Below are positions 47,356 to 56,354 of a DNA stretch of 64,000 bases, in pieces. Each line of letters opens with the position of its first letter. The stretch's first letter is position 1. A program made the translations under genes and the position numbers. Location of the stretch: NCBI RefSeq assembly GCF_025989185.1, contig NZ_JAPDNT010000019.1:1-64000 (forward strand), given 5' to 3'. This DNA comes from Limobrevibacterium gyesilva (GTDB lineage Bacteria > Pseudomonadota > Alphaproteobacteria > Acetobacterales > Acetobacteraceae). The notes under the pieces were generated by a model. The model was not told the DNA's origin and ran no database searches. It saw only the letters and a list, made by a program, of their open reading frames with translations.

Positions 47356-48104
47356 ACGCCAGCGCCCTGTCGCCGTCGCAATGGGCATGGGCGGCGGCGG
47401 CGATCCTGTTCGCGGCAGCGCTGCGCGGGTTCACCGGCTTCGGTTTTGCCCTCGCCGCGGTGCCGCTGGCCAGCCTGGTGCTGCCGCCGCAGACCGCGGT
47501 GGTAACCACGCTGCTGCTGCAGGCGGCCATCGGCCTGCGCGATTGCGTGGCCGAGCGTTATCGCTGCGACTGGCGCGCCGTGATGCGACTGACCCTGGGC
47601 AGCATCGGCGGCACGCCGCTGGGGGTGCTGGCACTGACGGTCCTGCCGTTGCCGATGGTGCGCCTCGCTTTGGGCGCGTTGGTCGCGGTCGCAGTGGCCG
47701 TGAGCTGGCGCCCGCCCCGGCAACAGGGCCGCCCGGCCGGGCGCTGGGCGCTGCTGGCCGGATTCGGCTCGGGCGTCTGCAACGGGCTCGCGGCGATGTC
47801 CGGGCCGCCGGCGATCGTCTATTTCCTGATCTTCGAGCCGAGCCGCGCGGTGATGCGCAGCACCCTGATGGCGTATTTCCCGCTCGCGGCGCTGTTCGCC
47901 ATCCCCCCGGTCGCCGTCGCGGGGTTGCTGAACTGGCAGGTGGTGATGCTGGCCGCCATGGGCCTGCCGCTGATGCTGGCGGGTGGCTGGGCCGGCGCCT
48001 GGATGTTCCATCGTGCCGGCCATCGTTCCTATCGCGCCGCCGCCACCGCCGCGTTGCTGTTCACCGCCCTGGCCAGTATCGGCAAGGGATTGGCGGGGCT
48101 GTAG
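47352..48104 (+). CDS. TauE/SafE-family membrane exporter, apparent CTG start
   Basis: About 250 residues with eight membrane helices. ALRGFTGFGFALAAVPLASL and the second half repeat GSGVCNGLAAMSGPPAIVYF show the two TauE/DUF81 repeats. There is no in-frame ATG, GTG or TTG ahead of the first helix; the frame opens at CTG 47352, overlapping the GTPase stop (CTGA), with gagcgcc upstream. Either CTG is used by reinitiation or the gene is read through coupling. Family members export or import sulfur-containing anions; substrate unknown. Confidence 0.8.
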   Translation: MNASALSPSQWAWAAAAILFAAALRGFTGFGFALAAVPLASLVLPPQTAVVTTLLLQAAIGLRDCVAERYRCDWRAVMRLTLGSIGGTPLGVLALTVLPLPMVRLALGALVAVAVAVSWRPPRQQGRPAGRWALLAGFGSGVCNGLAAMSGPPAIVYFLIFEPSRAVMRSTLMAYFPLAALFAIPPVAVAGLLNWQVVMLAAMGLPLMLAGGWAGAWMFHRAGHRSYRAAATAALLFTALASIGKGLAGL

Positions 48105-48184
48105 CTGCGCGCCCGAATGGGACTTCCGCCGCAGCCTTGCCAGGGACATGATCGTGGTATCGTAGAAGCCGCAGGAGACACCGC

Positions 48185-49009
48185 ATGAACGACGCGCCGC
48201 AACCAGTTCCATCGCCCGGCGCTGCCGCGCTCGGCGCCAAGGATCTGGCCGGGCTGGCCGAGCAGCTCACGCAGTTGCTGCGTCTGCGCACGCTGCCGAT
48301 CGGCATGAAGCTGTTCGCCGATCTGGAGGAGATGGCCAGGGTCCCGGGCCTGCGGCGTCCGGCCGAGGGAAAGAAATTCTCCACCTGCCAGCTTGTCACC
48401 CATGCCCGCATCGCCGGCATCACGCTGGGCATCACCCACGACAACGTGCCGGGATTCTCGAATTGCGGCGGCGTGATCGGGCTGAACGAGCCCTCCGAGC
48501 TGTACCTCTCCGGCCGCAAGATGGAAGGCGTCTGGTTCGAGAACCTCGAGGCGTCGGCGGCGCATCAGGCGCAGATGCCGCGGGTTCCGGCCGGCACATA
48601 TCATGGGCTGGTGGTTTCGCCGCTGCGCAGCGCGCGGCTGGACCCGCCGGATATCTGCCTGTTCTACGCCAATCCCGCGCAGATGATCCTGTTCATCAAC
48701 GGGCTGCAGTACAAGACCTATCGCCGCTACGATTTCAGCATCACCGGCGAAAGCGCCTGTGCCGACAGCTGGGGCCGCGCGCTGAAGACGCAGGAGGTCT
48801 GCCTGTCCATTCCCTGCTTCGCCGAGCGACGCTACGGCGGCGTCGCCGACGACGAGATGCTCATGGCGCTGCCGCCGGCCGAGTTGGCGCGCGCCGTCGA
48901 GGGGCTTCAGGGCCTGTCCAAGTCGGGCCTGCGCTATCCCATCATGCCCTATGGCCCGCAGGCGGACCCGGCCGACGGCATGGCACGGAGCTACGCCGGC
49001 AAAAGCTGA
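48185..49009 (+). CDS. DUF169-family protein
   Basis: 274 residues. The conserved Cys pair and block KKFSTCQLVTHARIAG, the segment VPGFSNCGGVIGLNEPSE, and LFYANPAQMILFINGLQYKT place it in DUF169. No signal peptide. A conserved Cys-rich pattern (STCQ, SNCGG, ESACAD, SIPCF) suggests cofactor or metal binding; function unknown. A purine-rich cgcaggagaca precedes ATG 48185. The TauD-like gene follows after 30 bases on the same strand, a likely operon. Confidence 0.82.
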   Translation: MNDAPQPVPSPGAAALGAKDLAGLAEQLTQLLRLRTLPIGMKLFADLEEMARVPGLRRPAEGKKFSTCQLVTHARIAGITLGITHDNVPGFSNCGGVIGLNEPSELYLSGRKMEGVWFENLEASAAHQAQMPRVPAGTYHGLVVSPLRSARLDPPDICLFYANPAQMILFINGLQYKTYRRYDFSITGESACADSWGRALKTQEVCLSIPCFAERRYGGVADDEMLMALPPAELARAVEGLQGLSKSGLRYPIMPYGPQADPADGMARSYAGKS

Positions 49010-49039
49010 GACGGCAGGGTGCGGAGGGCGAGAGCGGCC

Positions 49040-49930
49040 ATGGACATCCGGCATATCGGACCATGCAACGGCGAATTCGCGTTCGTCGGCGAAGTCGGCG
49101 GCATCGACCTGCGCACCCCGCTCGCGCCCGACACGGCCGCGGCGATCGAGGCGGGGATGGACCGCTACGCCATCCTGGTCTTCCACGACCAGCACGTCAC
49201 AGACGCGCAGCAGGTGGCATTCAGCCTGAATTTCGGCGCGCTGGAGCCGTCGCTCGCCAACGTCACCAAGCCGCAGGACCGGCGGCTGGAACTGAACATC
49301 GCCGACATCTCCAACCTCGACAAAAACAACAGGCTGCTGGGGCGTGACGACAAGCGGCGCATGTTCAACCTGGGCAACATGCTCTGGCACTCCGACAGCT
49401 CGTTCAAGGCGACGCCGGCGAAGTATTCGCTGCTGTCCGCCCGCGCGGTGCCGGCCAAAGGCGGCGAGACGCAGTTCGCCGACATGCGCGCGGCCTATGC
49501 CGCGTTCCCCGACGACATCAAGGCGCAGATCGAGGACCTGATCACCGAACATTCGCTGCTGTATTCGCGCAGCCTGCTCGGCTTCGCCGCGTTCGACGAC
49601 GAGGAGCGCCGCGCCTTCGCCCCGGTGCTGCAGCGCCTGGTGCGCCGCCATCCCGTCACCGGCCGGAGGTCCGCCTTCCTGTCGTCGCATATCGGCACCA
49701 TCGTCGGCTGGCCGGTGCCGGAAGCGCGCGCGCTGATCCGCGACCTCGTGGAGATGGCCACGCAGCCCCAGTTCGTGCACACGCATCACTGGCGCGCCGG
49801 CGACCTGGTGATGTGGGACAACCGCGTGACCATGCACCGCGCGCGCCGCTACAACGACACCGGCGAGGTGCGGGACATGCGCCGCACCACCGTCGAAGGC
49901 ACGCCCACGGTGGTGCCGCAAGCGGCGTAG
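49040..49930 (+). CDS. TauD/TfdA-family 2-oxoglutarate-dependent dioxygenase
   Basis: 296 residues from ATG 49040. The iron triad is His117-x-Asp119 in LWHSDSSF and His266 in RVTMHRARRY; an Arg that holds 2-oxoglutarate is in the RRTTVEG tail. Family members hydroxylate taurine, 2,4-D and related small acids, often releasing sulfite. The nearby TauE-type exporter, three genes upstream, would fit sulfonate use, but this is only proximity. Confidence 0.9.
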   Translation: MDIRHIGPCNGEFAFVGEVGGIDLRTPLAPDTAAAIEAGMDRYAILVFHDQHVTDAQQVAFSLNFGALEPSLANVTKPQDRRLELNIADISNLDKNNRLLGRDDKRRMFNLGNMLWHSDSSFKATPAKYSLLSARAVPAKGGETQFADMRAAYAAFPDDIKAQIEDLITEHSLLYSRSLLGFAAFDDEERRAFAPVLQRLVRRHPVTGRRSAFLSSHIGTIVGWPVPEARALIRDLVEMATQPQFVHTHHWRAGDLVMWDNRVTMHRARRYNDTGEVRDMRRTTVEGTPTVVPQAA

Positions 49931-49937
49931 TGCGGCC

Positions 49938-50927
49938 TCAGCCGAACCGATCCTTCCAGGACGCCAGCGCGCCGGCATAGGGCAGCGCCGTCGCCTCGTA
50001 GACGCCACGGGCGATGGCGCGCGCCATGACCAGCGTGGCGGTATGGCCAATCTCCGTGAGGTCGTGGTCGGGATCGGCGAGCGGCCGCCGCCCGGTGGCC
50101 GCGGCGAACATGGTGTCGCCGTCCATTGGCGCGTGCGCGGGCAGGATGGCGCGGGCCAGACCGTCATTGGCCATGATCGCCAACCGCTTGGCCTGGGCCT
50201 TGGTCAGCACGGCATCGGTCGCAACCAGGCAGATCGTCGTCGCCGGCACGGGCGCACCCTTCACCCGCATCGCCAGATCCGCTGGCGGAATGGCGGCGGG
50301 CCAGCCGCGCCCGCCGAACTCGCCATCGACCTCATAGGGCGCCGACCAGAAATGCGCGCTGTCGCCGATGGTGGGCGCGCCGAGCGCATTCACCGCGGTG
50401 ATGGCGGCCACGATATGCCCGGTGCGCGCCACGGCGCTGGCCGATCCGAGCCCGCCTTTCACGGTTGCGGTCGTCGCACCCGTGCCGGCGCCCACCGTGC
50501 CCAGGGCGAACGCGCCATGGCCGGCCGCGCCCGTGGCCTCGTAGCCGAGGTCGCGATACGGCGAGAACGTGCCCCAGTCCTTGTTCCCGCCATTGAGCAG
50601 GTCGAAGATGATCGCCTGCGGCACGATCGGCACGCGCATGCCGCGGATGTCGAGGCCGCGCCCCTGCGCGCGCAAGGCCGCCTGGACGCCGCCCGCCGCA
50701 TCCAGGCCGAACACCGATCCGCCCGACAGCACGATCGCGTCGACGCGTTGCACGGACATCTCCGGCTCCAGCAGCGTGGTGTCGCGGCTGCCGGGCGCGC
50801 CGCCGAGCGTGACGGCGGAGGCCGTCGCCGGTTCGTCGAACACGATGGCGGTGACGCCGGAGCCCAGCGCCAGATCGGTGGCGTGCCCGACGGCGATGCC
50901 GGGAATGTCGGTCAGAAGGTTGCGCAT
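49938..50927 (-). CDS. P1-family (S58/NylC-type) peptidase or amidohydrolase
   Basis: 329 residues from ATG 50927. DIPGIAVGHATDLALGSGVT and AIVLSGGSVFGLDAAGGVQA are the family hallmarks of the DmpA/NylC (P1) N-terminal nucleophile hydrolases. APMDGDTMFAAATG puts Asp271-Thr272 at the site where NylC-like enzymes cleave themselves to expose an N-terminal Thr. Cleaves N-terminal or linear amide substrates; specificity unknown. Open frame upstream of 50927 is spurious. Confidence 0.87.
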   Translation of the reverse strand: MRNLLTDIPGIAVGHATDLALGSGVTAIVFDEPATASAVTLGGAPGSRDTTLLEPEMSVQRVDAIVLSGGSVFGLDAAGGVQAALRAQGRGLDIRGMRVPIVPQAIIFDLLNGGNKDWGTFSPYRDLGYEATGAAGHGAFALGTVGAGTGATTATVKGGLGSASAVARTGHIVAAITAVNALGAPTIGDSAHFWSAPYEVDGEFGGRGWPAAIPPADLAMRVKGAPVPATTICLVATDAVLTKAQAKRLAIMANDGLARAILPAHAPMDGDTMFAAATGRRPLADPDHDLTEIGHTATLVMARAIARGVYEATALPYAGALASWKDRFG

Positions 50928-51125
50928 CACGTGCTGTGTCTCCGTCTCGCTGGCGTGATGGTAGAGGGCCCGCGGCCGGCCTGCAAAGCGGCGGGGCGCG
51001 GGCAGAATGCGACCGGCCAGCCACAAACACGCGAGGCCGCGCCCACCATGCGCGCGGTGATTGATGGATGCGCGTCCGCCTCGGCATACTGGAAATTTCC
51101 ACGACGTGGACAGGGGGATTGTGAC

Positions 51126-51560
51126 ATGGGTTCCCGTTCCGTACGCGACGTGATCCAGAACCAGACCGTCCTGACCCTGAAGCCCGGCACGTCCGTTCGC
51201 GTGGCGGCCCGGGCGATGGCGCGCTACAAGGTCGGCTCGGTCATGGTGGTCGAGGGCAAGCACCTGGTCGGCATCTTCACCGAACGCGATGCGCTGTTCC
51301 GCGTGCTGGCGGCAAGTCTCGACCCGGAGGCCACCACACTGGCCGCCGTCATGACGCACGACGTGACCACCATCGCCGCCGACCGCCTGGTGGTGCACGC
51401 GCTGCATCTGATGAACGACAACGGCTTCCGCCACGTCCCCGTGGTCGAAGACGGCGTGCCGATCGGCATGATCTCGATCCGCGACGCCCTCGGCACCGAG
51501 CTTGTCGCCTTCGAGCGGGAGGTGCGGCTGAAGCAGGACCTGACCGAAGGCATCCGCTGA
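51126..51560 (+). CDS. CBS-domain pair protein
   Basis: 144 residues: two CBS motifs (VRVAARAMARYKVGSVMVVE with GIFTERD; VVHALHLMNDNGFRHVPVVE with GMISIRD). It is a small ligand-sensing protein, probably binding AMP/ATP or similar. It starts at ATG 51126 after cagggggattgtgac. Standalone; divergent from the P1 peptidase gene. Confidence 0.9.
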   Translation: MGSRSVRDVIQNQTVLTLKPGTSVRVAARAMARYKVGSVMVVEGKHLVGIFTERDALFRVLAASLDPEATTLAAVMTHDVTTIAADRLVVHALHLMNDNGFRHVPVVEDGVPIGMISIRDALGTELVAFEREVRLKQDLTEGIR

Positions 51561-51599
51561 CCGACGCCTCTCGGGCGAGACCGGCGGCGGGTTTGCGGC

Positions 51600-51932
51600 C
51601 TACGCCAGCGCCAGCATCAGGACTCCCGCCGTGATCAGCCCGATGGCGCCGAGATGCATCACCGTCAGCGGCTCTTGGAAGGCGTAGTGCCCGATGAGCG
51701 CGGCCGCGACATACGACACGGCGGTGAACGGCAGTGCCACCGACATCGGGATGCGCCGCAGCGCGACGATGTAGAGCATGGCCGCGCCGCCGTACAGCGC
51801 CAGCCCCAGTATGGTGCGCCAGTCCAGCAATTGCGCGATGAAGTCAGGGGCGGCGCTGCCGGCCTTCAGCAGGGTCTGGCCGGCCATGCTCGTCGCGATG
51901 GCCGCCGCCAGCACGGCCCAGAAGGCGGTCAT
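51600..51932 (-). CDS. Small EamA/SMR-like membrane protein (ArnE-type)
   Basis: 110 residues, four membrane helices: SMAGQTLLKAG, LGLALYGGAAMLYIVALRRI, SVALPFTAVSYVAAALIGHY and HLGAIGLITAGVLML. The shape and the P-x-S-V-A-x-P motif match the ArnE/ArnF and SMR group. In this operon, after a GT2 gene, it is probably the flippase or flippase half for a lipid-linked sugar. Its ATG overlaps the GT2 stop. Confidence 0.82.
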   Translation of the reverse strand: MTAFWAVLAAAIATSMAGQTLLKAGSAAPDFIAQLLDWRTILGLALYGGAAMLYIVALRRIPMSVALPFTAVSYVAAALIGHYAFQEPLTVMHLGAIGLITAGVLMLALA

Positions 51933-52963
51933 GCGGCTTCGGTCTGCCGCGGCGCCGCGGCCTCGCTGCGCTCCACCAGCCGCACCGTGCCCTGCGGCTT
52001 GCCGTTGGCCGACAGGAAGGTGCGGCCGATATATTCGCCCATCACGCCCAGGATCATCGACTGCACGCCGGCCACCAGCAAAATCACCGTCATGGTCGAG
52101 GCCCAGCCGGACGGGGTGTCATGGCTGAACAGCGCCTCGAAGATGGTGGCGGCGGCGCCGATCGTGCCAAGCAACGCCATCGCGGCGCCCGCCAGCATGG
52201 CCAGCCGCAGCGGCGCCAGCGAGAAGCTGGTGGCGAGGTTCAGCCAGAGCCGGATCAGCCGGACCAGCGTGTAGTTCGACCGCCCCTCGGCACGCGGCAG
52301 GTGGCGCACCTGGATGCTGTCGATGCGTTGCGTCACCTGCATGATCAGCCCGTCGACATACGGGTAGGGGCCGCGGTAGCGGGTGACGCTGCGCACCACC
52401 AGGGCCGACATGCAGCGGAACGACGAGAGGTACAGCCCGCGCGGCTTGTCCAGCAGCCAGTCGGCCACGCGGTTGGCGAAGCGGCTGCCCAGGTTGCGCC
52501 AGGCCGCATGCTTCTTCTCGGCGTAGCGGGTGTAGACCACGTCCCAGCCGCCCAGCCGGGCATGGTCGTACAGCCGCGTCACCTCCTCCGGCGGGTTCTG
52601 CAGGTCGTCGTCCATGGTGATGACGTATGACCCCCGTGCATGCCGCAGGCCGGTCATCACCGCGTTATGCTCGCCGTAGTTGCGGGCATGCTCGATGTAG
52701 ACGACAGGGATCGACGCGGTGCGCACGATGGCGTGGCACACCTCGGCCGAATTGTCCGGGCTGCCGTCGTTGACGAGGATCACCTCCAGCCCGCCTTCGG
52801 GGGAGAGCCGGGACAGCGCTTCCACCAGCAGGCCGACCGTGGCGGCGCCACGATAGACCGGCACGACGATGGACAGCCCGAGGGGCGGCTGGCCGGTCGG
52901 GGCGGCCCCGATCACGGTGGCGAGGGGCGGCGTGGGTGGCATGGAACGGTCGTCCTCGATCAT
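51929..52963 (-). CDS. Family 2 glycosyltransferase (ArnC/DPM1-like) with membrane tail
   Basis: 344 residues. GLSIVVPVYRGAATVGLLVE at the N-terminus, VILVNDGSPDNSAEVC, YVITMDDDLQNPPEEV (DXD region) are GT2 motifs; two membrane helices close the C-terminus (APLRLAMLAGAAMALLGTIG; MTVILLVAGVQSMILGVMG). Enzymes of this type add a sugar to undecaprenyl phosphate. Middle gene of a three-gene operon with 4-base overlaps on both sides. Confidence 0.9.
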   Translation of the reverse strand: MIEDDRSMPPTPPLATVIGAAPTGQPPLGLSIVVPVYRGAATVGLLVEALSRLSPEGGLEVILVNDGSPDNSAEVCHAIVRTASIPVVYIEHARNYGEHNAVMTGLRHARGSYVITMDDDLQNPPEEVTRLYDHARLGGWDVVYTRYAEKKHAAWRNLGSRFANRVADWLLDKPRGLYLSSFRCMSALVVRSVTRYRGPYPYVDGLIMQVTQRIDSIQVRHLPRAEGRSNYTLVRLIRLWLNLATSFSLAPLRLAMLAGAAMALLGTIGAAATIFEALFSHDTPSGWASTMTVILLVAGVQSMILGVMGEYIGRTFLSANGKPQGTVRLVERSEAAAPRQTEAA

Positions 52964-53676
52964 GGTCTGGCAGCGATGGCGAGCACCGACCCGCCGGCCG
53001 GCATGGGGAAGGGCAGTCGCCGCTCAAGCGCGGTGATGCCGTGAAATGTGGCATCCAGCCATGGCGGAAAAGGGGCGACGTCGGAGGCCGCGTCGGCGCC
53101 GCGCGCCAGCAGCTTGCGCTGCGCCACCATCAACGGCAGCAGCAGCGCGTTCCAGTAGCGGGTACGGATGCGGGTGAAGCCGGCCGCTTCCAGGGCCGCG
53201 CGGAGCTGGCCGGCGCTGTGGCGGCGGACATTGTGCACGCGCCGGTCATGCGCCGACAGCAGCCAGGTGAAGGCCGGCATGTTCACCACCAGCCGCCCGC
53301 CGGGGCGCAGCACGCGATGCAGCTCCGCCAATGCGGCCTGCGGGTCCACGGCCGCGTGGCACAGCACGTCGGCGGTCACGGCGGCATCGAAGCAGCCGCC
53401 GGCGAAGGGCAGGGCATTGACGCTGCCGCGCGCCACCGGGGCGCCGGATTTCTGCGCCGCGCGGACCGCCGCCAGCGCTGACCATTCCAGCCCGAAAAGC
53501 TCCAGGCCGGGCGCGCGCCGGTGCAGTGCCGCCAGAAGCCCGCCGGTGCCGCAGCCGGCATCCAGCACCCGCCCGGTGATGCCCGCCAGCGAGTCGGCCA
53601 GGCGCGCATGCAGGGCGCGATACCACCACATCCGCTGCTCGGCCTGGTCCATCAGGGCGTATTCTGCCGGCTCCAT
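52960..53676 (-). CDS. Class I SAM-dependent methyltransferase
   Basis: 238 residues from ATG 53676. Motif I VLDAGCGTGGLLAALH near residue 37, acidic residue in LFGLEWSALA, motif post-I DAAVTADVLCHAA and LRPGGRLVVNMPAF. A methylase in front of GT2 and flippase-like genes suggests modification of a lipid-linked sugar or lipid carrier. First gene of the operon; divergent from the GT39-like gene with about 85 bases between. Confidence 0.88.
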   Translation of the reverse strand: MEPAEYALMDQAEQRMWWYRALHARLADSLAGITGRVLDAGCGTGGLLAALHRRAPGLELFGLEWSALAAVRAAQKSGAPVARGSVNALPFAGGCFDAAVTADVLCHAAVDPQAALAELHRVLRPGGRLVVNMPAFTWLLSAHDRRVHNVRRHSAGQLRAALEAAGFTRIRTRYWNALLLPLMVAQRKLLARGADAASDVAPFPPWLDATFHGITALERRLPFPMPAGGSVLAIAARP

Positions 53677-53769
53677 GGGCGATGTTTGACACGATTTTCC
53701 GTGCCGGCCGCAATGCCGGTGCTGTGCCGTCTTGCGCCATGGCGATGTGCGCGGCACAGAATGGGCGGA

Positions 53770-55389
53770 ATGCGAACCAATCCACATGCGACCGACGCCG
53801 CGTCGCACGCCATGCCCGGCCTGCTGCGGCAACGGCTGCGCCTGGCTGTCTGGGCGACCGGCCGCCTGCTGCCGGCGCTGCTGCCGCCGCTGCTGTTCAT
53901 CCCCTTCGTGCTGGCGCCGCCGCTGAACCACGACGTAGCGGCGGTGCTGAGCTTCAGCGAGCGTTGGTTCGCCGGCGAGCGCATGTATGTCGACCTGATC
54001 GACGTCAACCCGCCGCTGATCTACGTGCTGAACCTGATCCCCGCGGCGCTGGAGGCGGCCACTGGCCTGGATGGCGTGCGGTGCCTGCAGCTTTGCGTCG
54101 TGGCGCTCGGCCTGCTTGCCTGGGGGCTGGCCCTGCGGGTCCGCGTCCGTGCTTCCGAAGGCCTGGCGGAGCGCGCGTTCCTGGACGTGCTGCCGGGCCT
54201 GTTCCTGTTCGGCGCCGGCTACGATTTCGGCCAGCGCGAGCATCTGATGGCGGTGGCGGCGCTGCCATATGTGCTGGCCGCGGCCGCGCGCCAGCGGGGC
54301 CGGCGGCCCCGGCTGGATGTGGCGGTGGCCGCGCTGGCCGCGGTGGGGTTCGCGCTGAAGCCGCATTTCCTGGCCGTGCCCGCCCTGATCGAGCTGGCCG
54401 TGCTGGCCGGCCGCGGTCTGGCCGGCCGGCGCCATGCCGTGCGCGCCGTCCTGCACGACCCCGTGCCCTGGACGATGGCCGTGGTGTGGGCGGCCTATCT
54501 GCTGTCGCTGCCGCTGCTGTTCCCGGACTACCTGAACGTGGTCGTGCCGCTGGTCTGGGACTACTACCTCGACCTCGGCGAGACCACGATGTGGAGTGTG
54601 CTGCTGAAGCCGCGCATGGCCACGGTGGTGTGCCTGCTGGCGCCGATGGTCTGGATCACCGTGCGGTTCAGGCTGCAGGCCGAACAGGGCCTGCCGCGGA
54701 TGCTCTGCCTGGCGGCCCTGGGGGCGCTCGCCTCTGCCGTCGCGCAGCACAAGGGCTGGTCGTACCACATCGTGCCGATCGAGCTGTTCACCTGCGCCCT
54801 CGGCGCCGTGCTGACGGCGCGGTGGCTGGACGGGCTGCGTGTGGTCTCCGACCGCATGCGCGCGGCCCGCATCGCCGCCGTGCTGGGCGGCCTGTTCCAG
54901 CTCTACGCCATCTCCAACGGCGAGCTGCCGTGGAACCAGCTGACCTATGCGCAGAGCGACGTCGCCGGCCTGACCCGGCTGCTGCAGCAGGAGGCGGAGG
55001 GCGAGCGGGTGCTGGTCCTGTCGCCCGGCATCTCGCCCGTGTTTCCGGCGCTGAACTACGCGCATGCGCGGCTGACCTTGCGCACCATGAACATGTGGCT
55101 GCTCGAAGGCGCCTATCGCGAATGCCTGCCGGACGGCCGGCGCTACCGCGAAGTGTGGGAGATGGGGCGGCCGGAATTCTTCGTCTATCGCACCGTCGCC
55201 GAGGATTTCGCCCGCGCGCCCCCTGCCGTGGTGGTGGTGGACACGTCGCCCGGCATTCCCTGGTGCGGCGAGGAGTTCGACTTCATCGCCTATTTCACCC
55301 GCCACCAACTGTTCGCGCAGGTCTGGTCGCACTACCAGCAGGCTGCGCAATGGGGGCGCTATCGCGTGTTCACGCGCAAGGACGAGTAA
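53770..55389 (+). CDS. Multi-spanning membrane glycosyltransferase-like protein (GT39/ArnT-like)
   Basis: 539 residues with about ten membrane helices and a C-terminal soluble part (from about 400). LNHDVAAVLSFSERWFAGER and YVDLIDVNPPLIYVLNLIPA near the N-terminus match the first periplasmic loop of GT-C enzymes with acidic catalytic residues. It would transfer a sugar from a polyprenyl carrier to a glycan or lipid, the likely acceptor end of the pathway encoded divergently at 51600-53676. The start may be ATG 53761 or 53770. The stop overlaps the next gene (TAATG). Confidence 0.8.
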   Translation: MRTNPHATDAASHAMPGLLRQRLRLAVWATGRLLPALLPPLLFIPFVLAPPLNHDVAAVLSFSERWFAGERMYVDLIDVNPPLIYVLNLIPAALEAATGLDGVRCLQLCVVALGLLAWGLALRVRVRASEGLAERAFLDVLPGLFLFGAGYDFGQREHLMAVAALPYVLAAAARQRGRRPRLDVAVAALAAVGFALKPHFLAVPALIELAVLAGRGLAGRRHAVRAVLHDPVPWTMAVVWAAYLLSLPLLFPDYLNVVVPLVWDYYLDLGETTMWSVLLKPRMATVVCLLAPMVWITVRFRLQAEQGLPRMLCLAALGALASAVAQHKGWSYHIVPIELFTCALGAVLTARWLDGLRVVSDRMRAARIAAVLGGLFQLYAISNGELPWNQLTYAQSDVAGLTRLLQQEAEGERVLVLSPGISPVFPALNYAHARLTLRTMNMWLLEGAYRECLPDGRRYREVWEMGRPEFFVYRTVAEDFARAPPAVVVVDTSPGIPWCGEEFDFIAYFTRHQLFAQVWSHYQQAAQWGRYRVFTRKDE

Positions 55390-56354
55390 TGCCGACCGGC
55401 TATCTGCTTCGCGCGGCAGCGGCGCCGCGCGCCTTGAGCGACACCGGGGCGGACACGGTGCGCGGCATCATCCTGGTCTGCCTGTGCTTCCTGATCATGA
55501 CCACCGGCGACGTCGCCGCGAAATGGGCGCTGCCGGTGGCCGGACTGACCGGGGCCATGATCGGCCGCGGCCTGTTTGGCGGGGCCACCGTGCTGGGCCT
55601 GGCAGTGCTGCGCGGCGGCGAGGGCTGGCGCCGCGTGCTGCCGGTGCGCTGGCGGCTGGTGCTGCTGCGCAGCCTGCTGCACAGCGCGGTGTCGCTCACC
55701 TGGTATGTCGCCTGGGAGACGATGACCCTGGCCGATACCTACGCCGTTGGCTTCTCCGCGCCGCTGCTGATGACGCTGCTCGCCATTCCCATGCTGGGCG
55801 AGCGCATCCGCTGGCGGCGGGCGTTGTCCACGGTGGTCGGTTTCGGCGGGGTGCTGATCATGGTCCGCCCGGGCGGAGGGCTGTGGACGCCCACCGTGCT
55901 GGTGCTGCTGCTGGGCATCTGCGGCCTCGCGGTGTCGCGCAACCTCACGCGGCTGCTGTCCACGACCGAGACGCCGGAATGCCTGTCGTTCTTCCTGCTG
56001 GCGACGCACCTGCCGGTGGGGCTGCTGCTGCTGACGGTCCTGCCTGCGCCGGGCTTCGCCTGGGATGCGCTGATCGCGCTTGCGGTGCTGGGCCTGTCCA
56101 ATGGGGTTGCGCACTGGCTGAATTCCCAGGCCTTCGCCCTGGCGCCGGTCTCGGCGCTGGCGCCCTATGAGTACACGCCGCTGCTGTGGGGCGGCATGCT
56201 TGGCTACCTGGTGTTCGGCGAGGTGCCGCATACATCCTCGCTGATCGGGGCCGCCGTGGTCGCGGCGGCGGGGCTCTACAACCTGCACCGCGAGCAGGCG
56301 CGCCGGCGCGCCGAGCGGGTCGGCAGAACCGAGGAAACGACATGGCCTTCCTGA
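55389..56354 (+). CDS. DMT-superfamily (EamA) transporter
   Basis: 321 residues, ten membrane helices as two EamA halves (VRGIILVCLCFLIMTTGDVA; AGLTGAMIGRGLFGGATVLG; SALAPYEYTPLLWGGMLGYL). Drug/metabolite exporter of unknown substrate. Its ATG is within TAATG of the previous stop and its end overlaps the MBL gene by 13 bases, so the three genes 53770-57160 are co-translated. Confidence 0.9.
   Translation: MPTGYLLRAAAAPRALSDTGADTVRGIILVCLCFLIMTTGDVAAKWALPVAGLTGAMIGRGLFGGATVLGLAVLRGGEGWRRVLPVRWRLVLLRSLLHSAVSLTWYVAWETMTLADTYAVGFSAPLLMTLLAIPMLGERIRWRRALSTVVGFGGVLIMVRPGGGLWTPTVLVLLLGICGLAVSRNLTRLLSTTETPECLSFFLLATHLPVGLLLLTVLPAPGFAWDALIALAVLGLSNGVAHWLNSQAFALAPVSALAPYEYTPLLWGGMLGYLVFGEVPHTSSLIGAAVVAAAGLYNLHREQARRRAERVGRTEETTWPS

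Noticed and set aside
52960-55350. Long minus frame that would extend the methyltransferase by over 500 residues
   Set aside because: The extra part is antisense to the GT39-like gene; the methyltransferase start at 53676 is complete.
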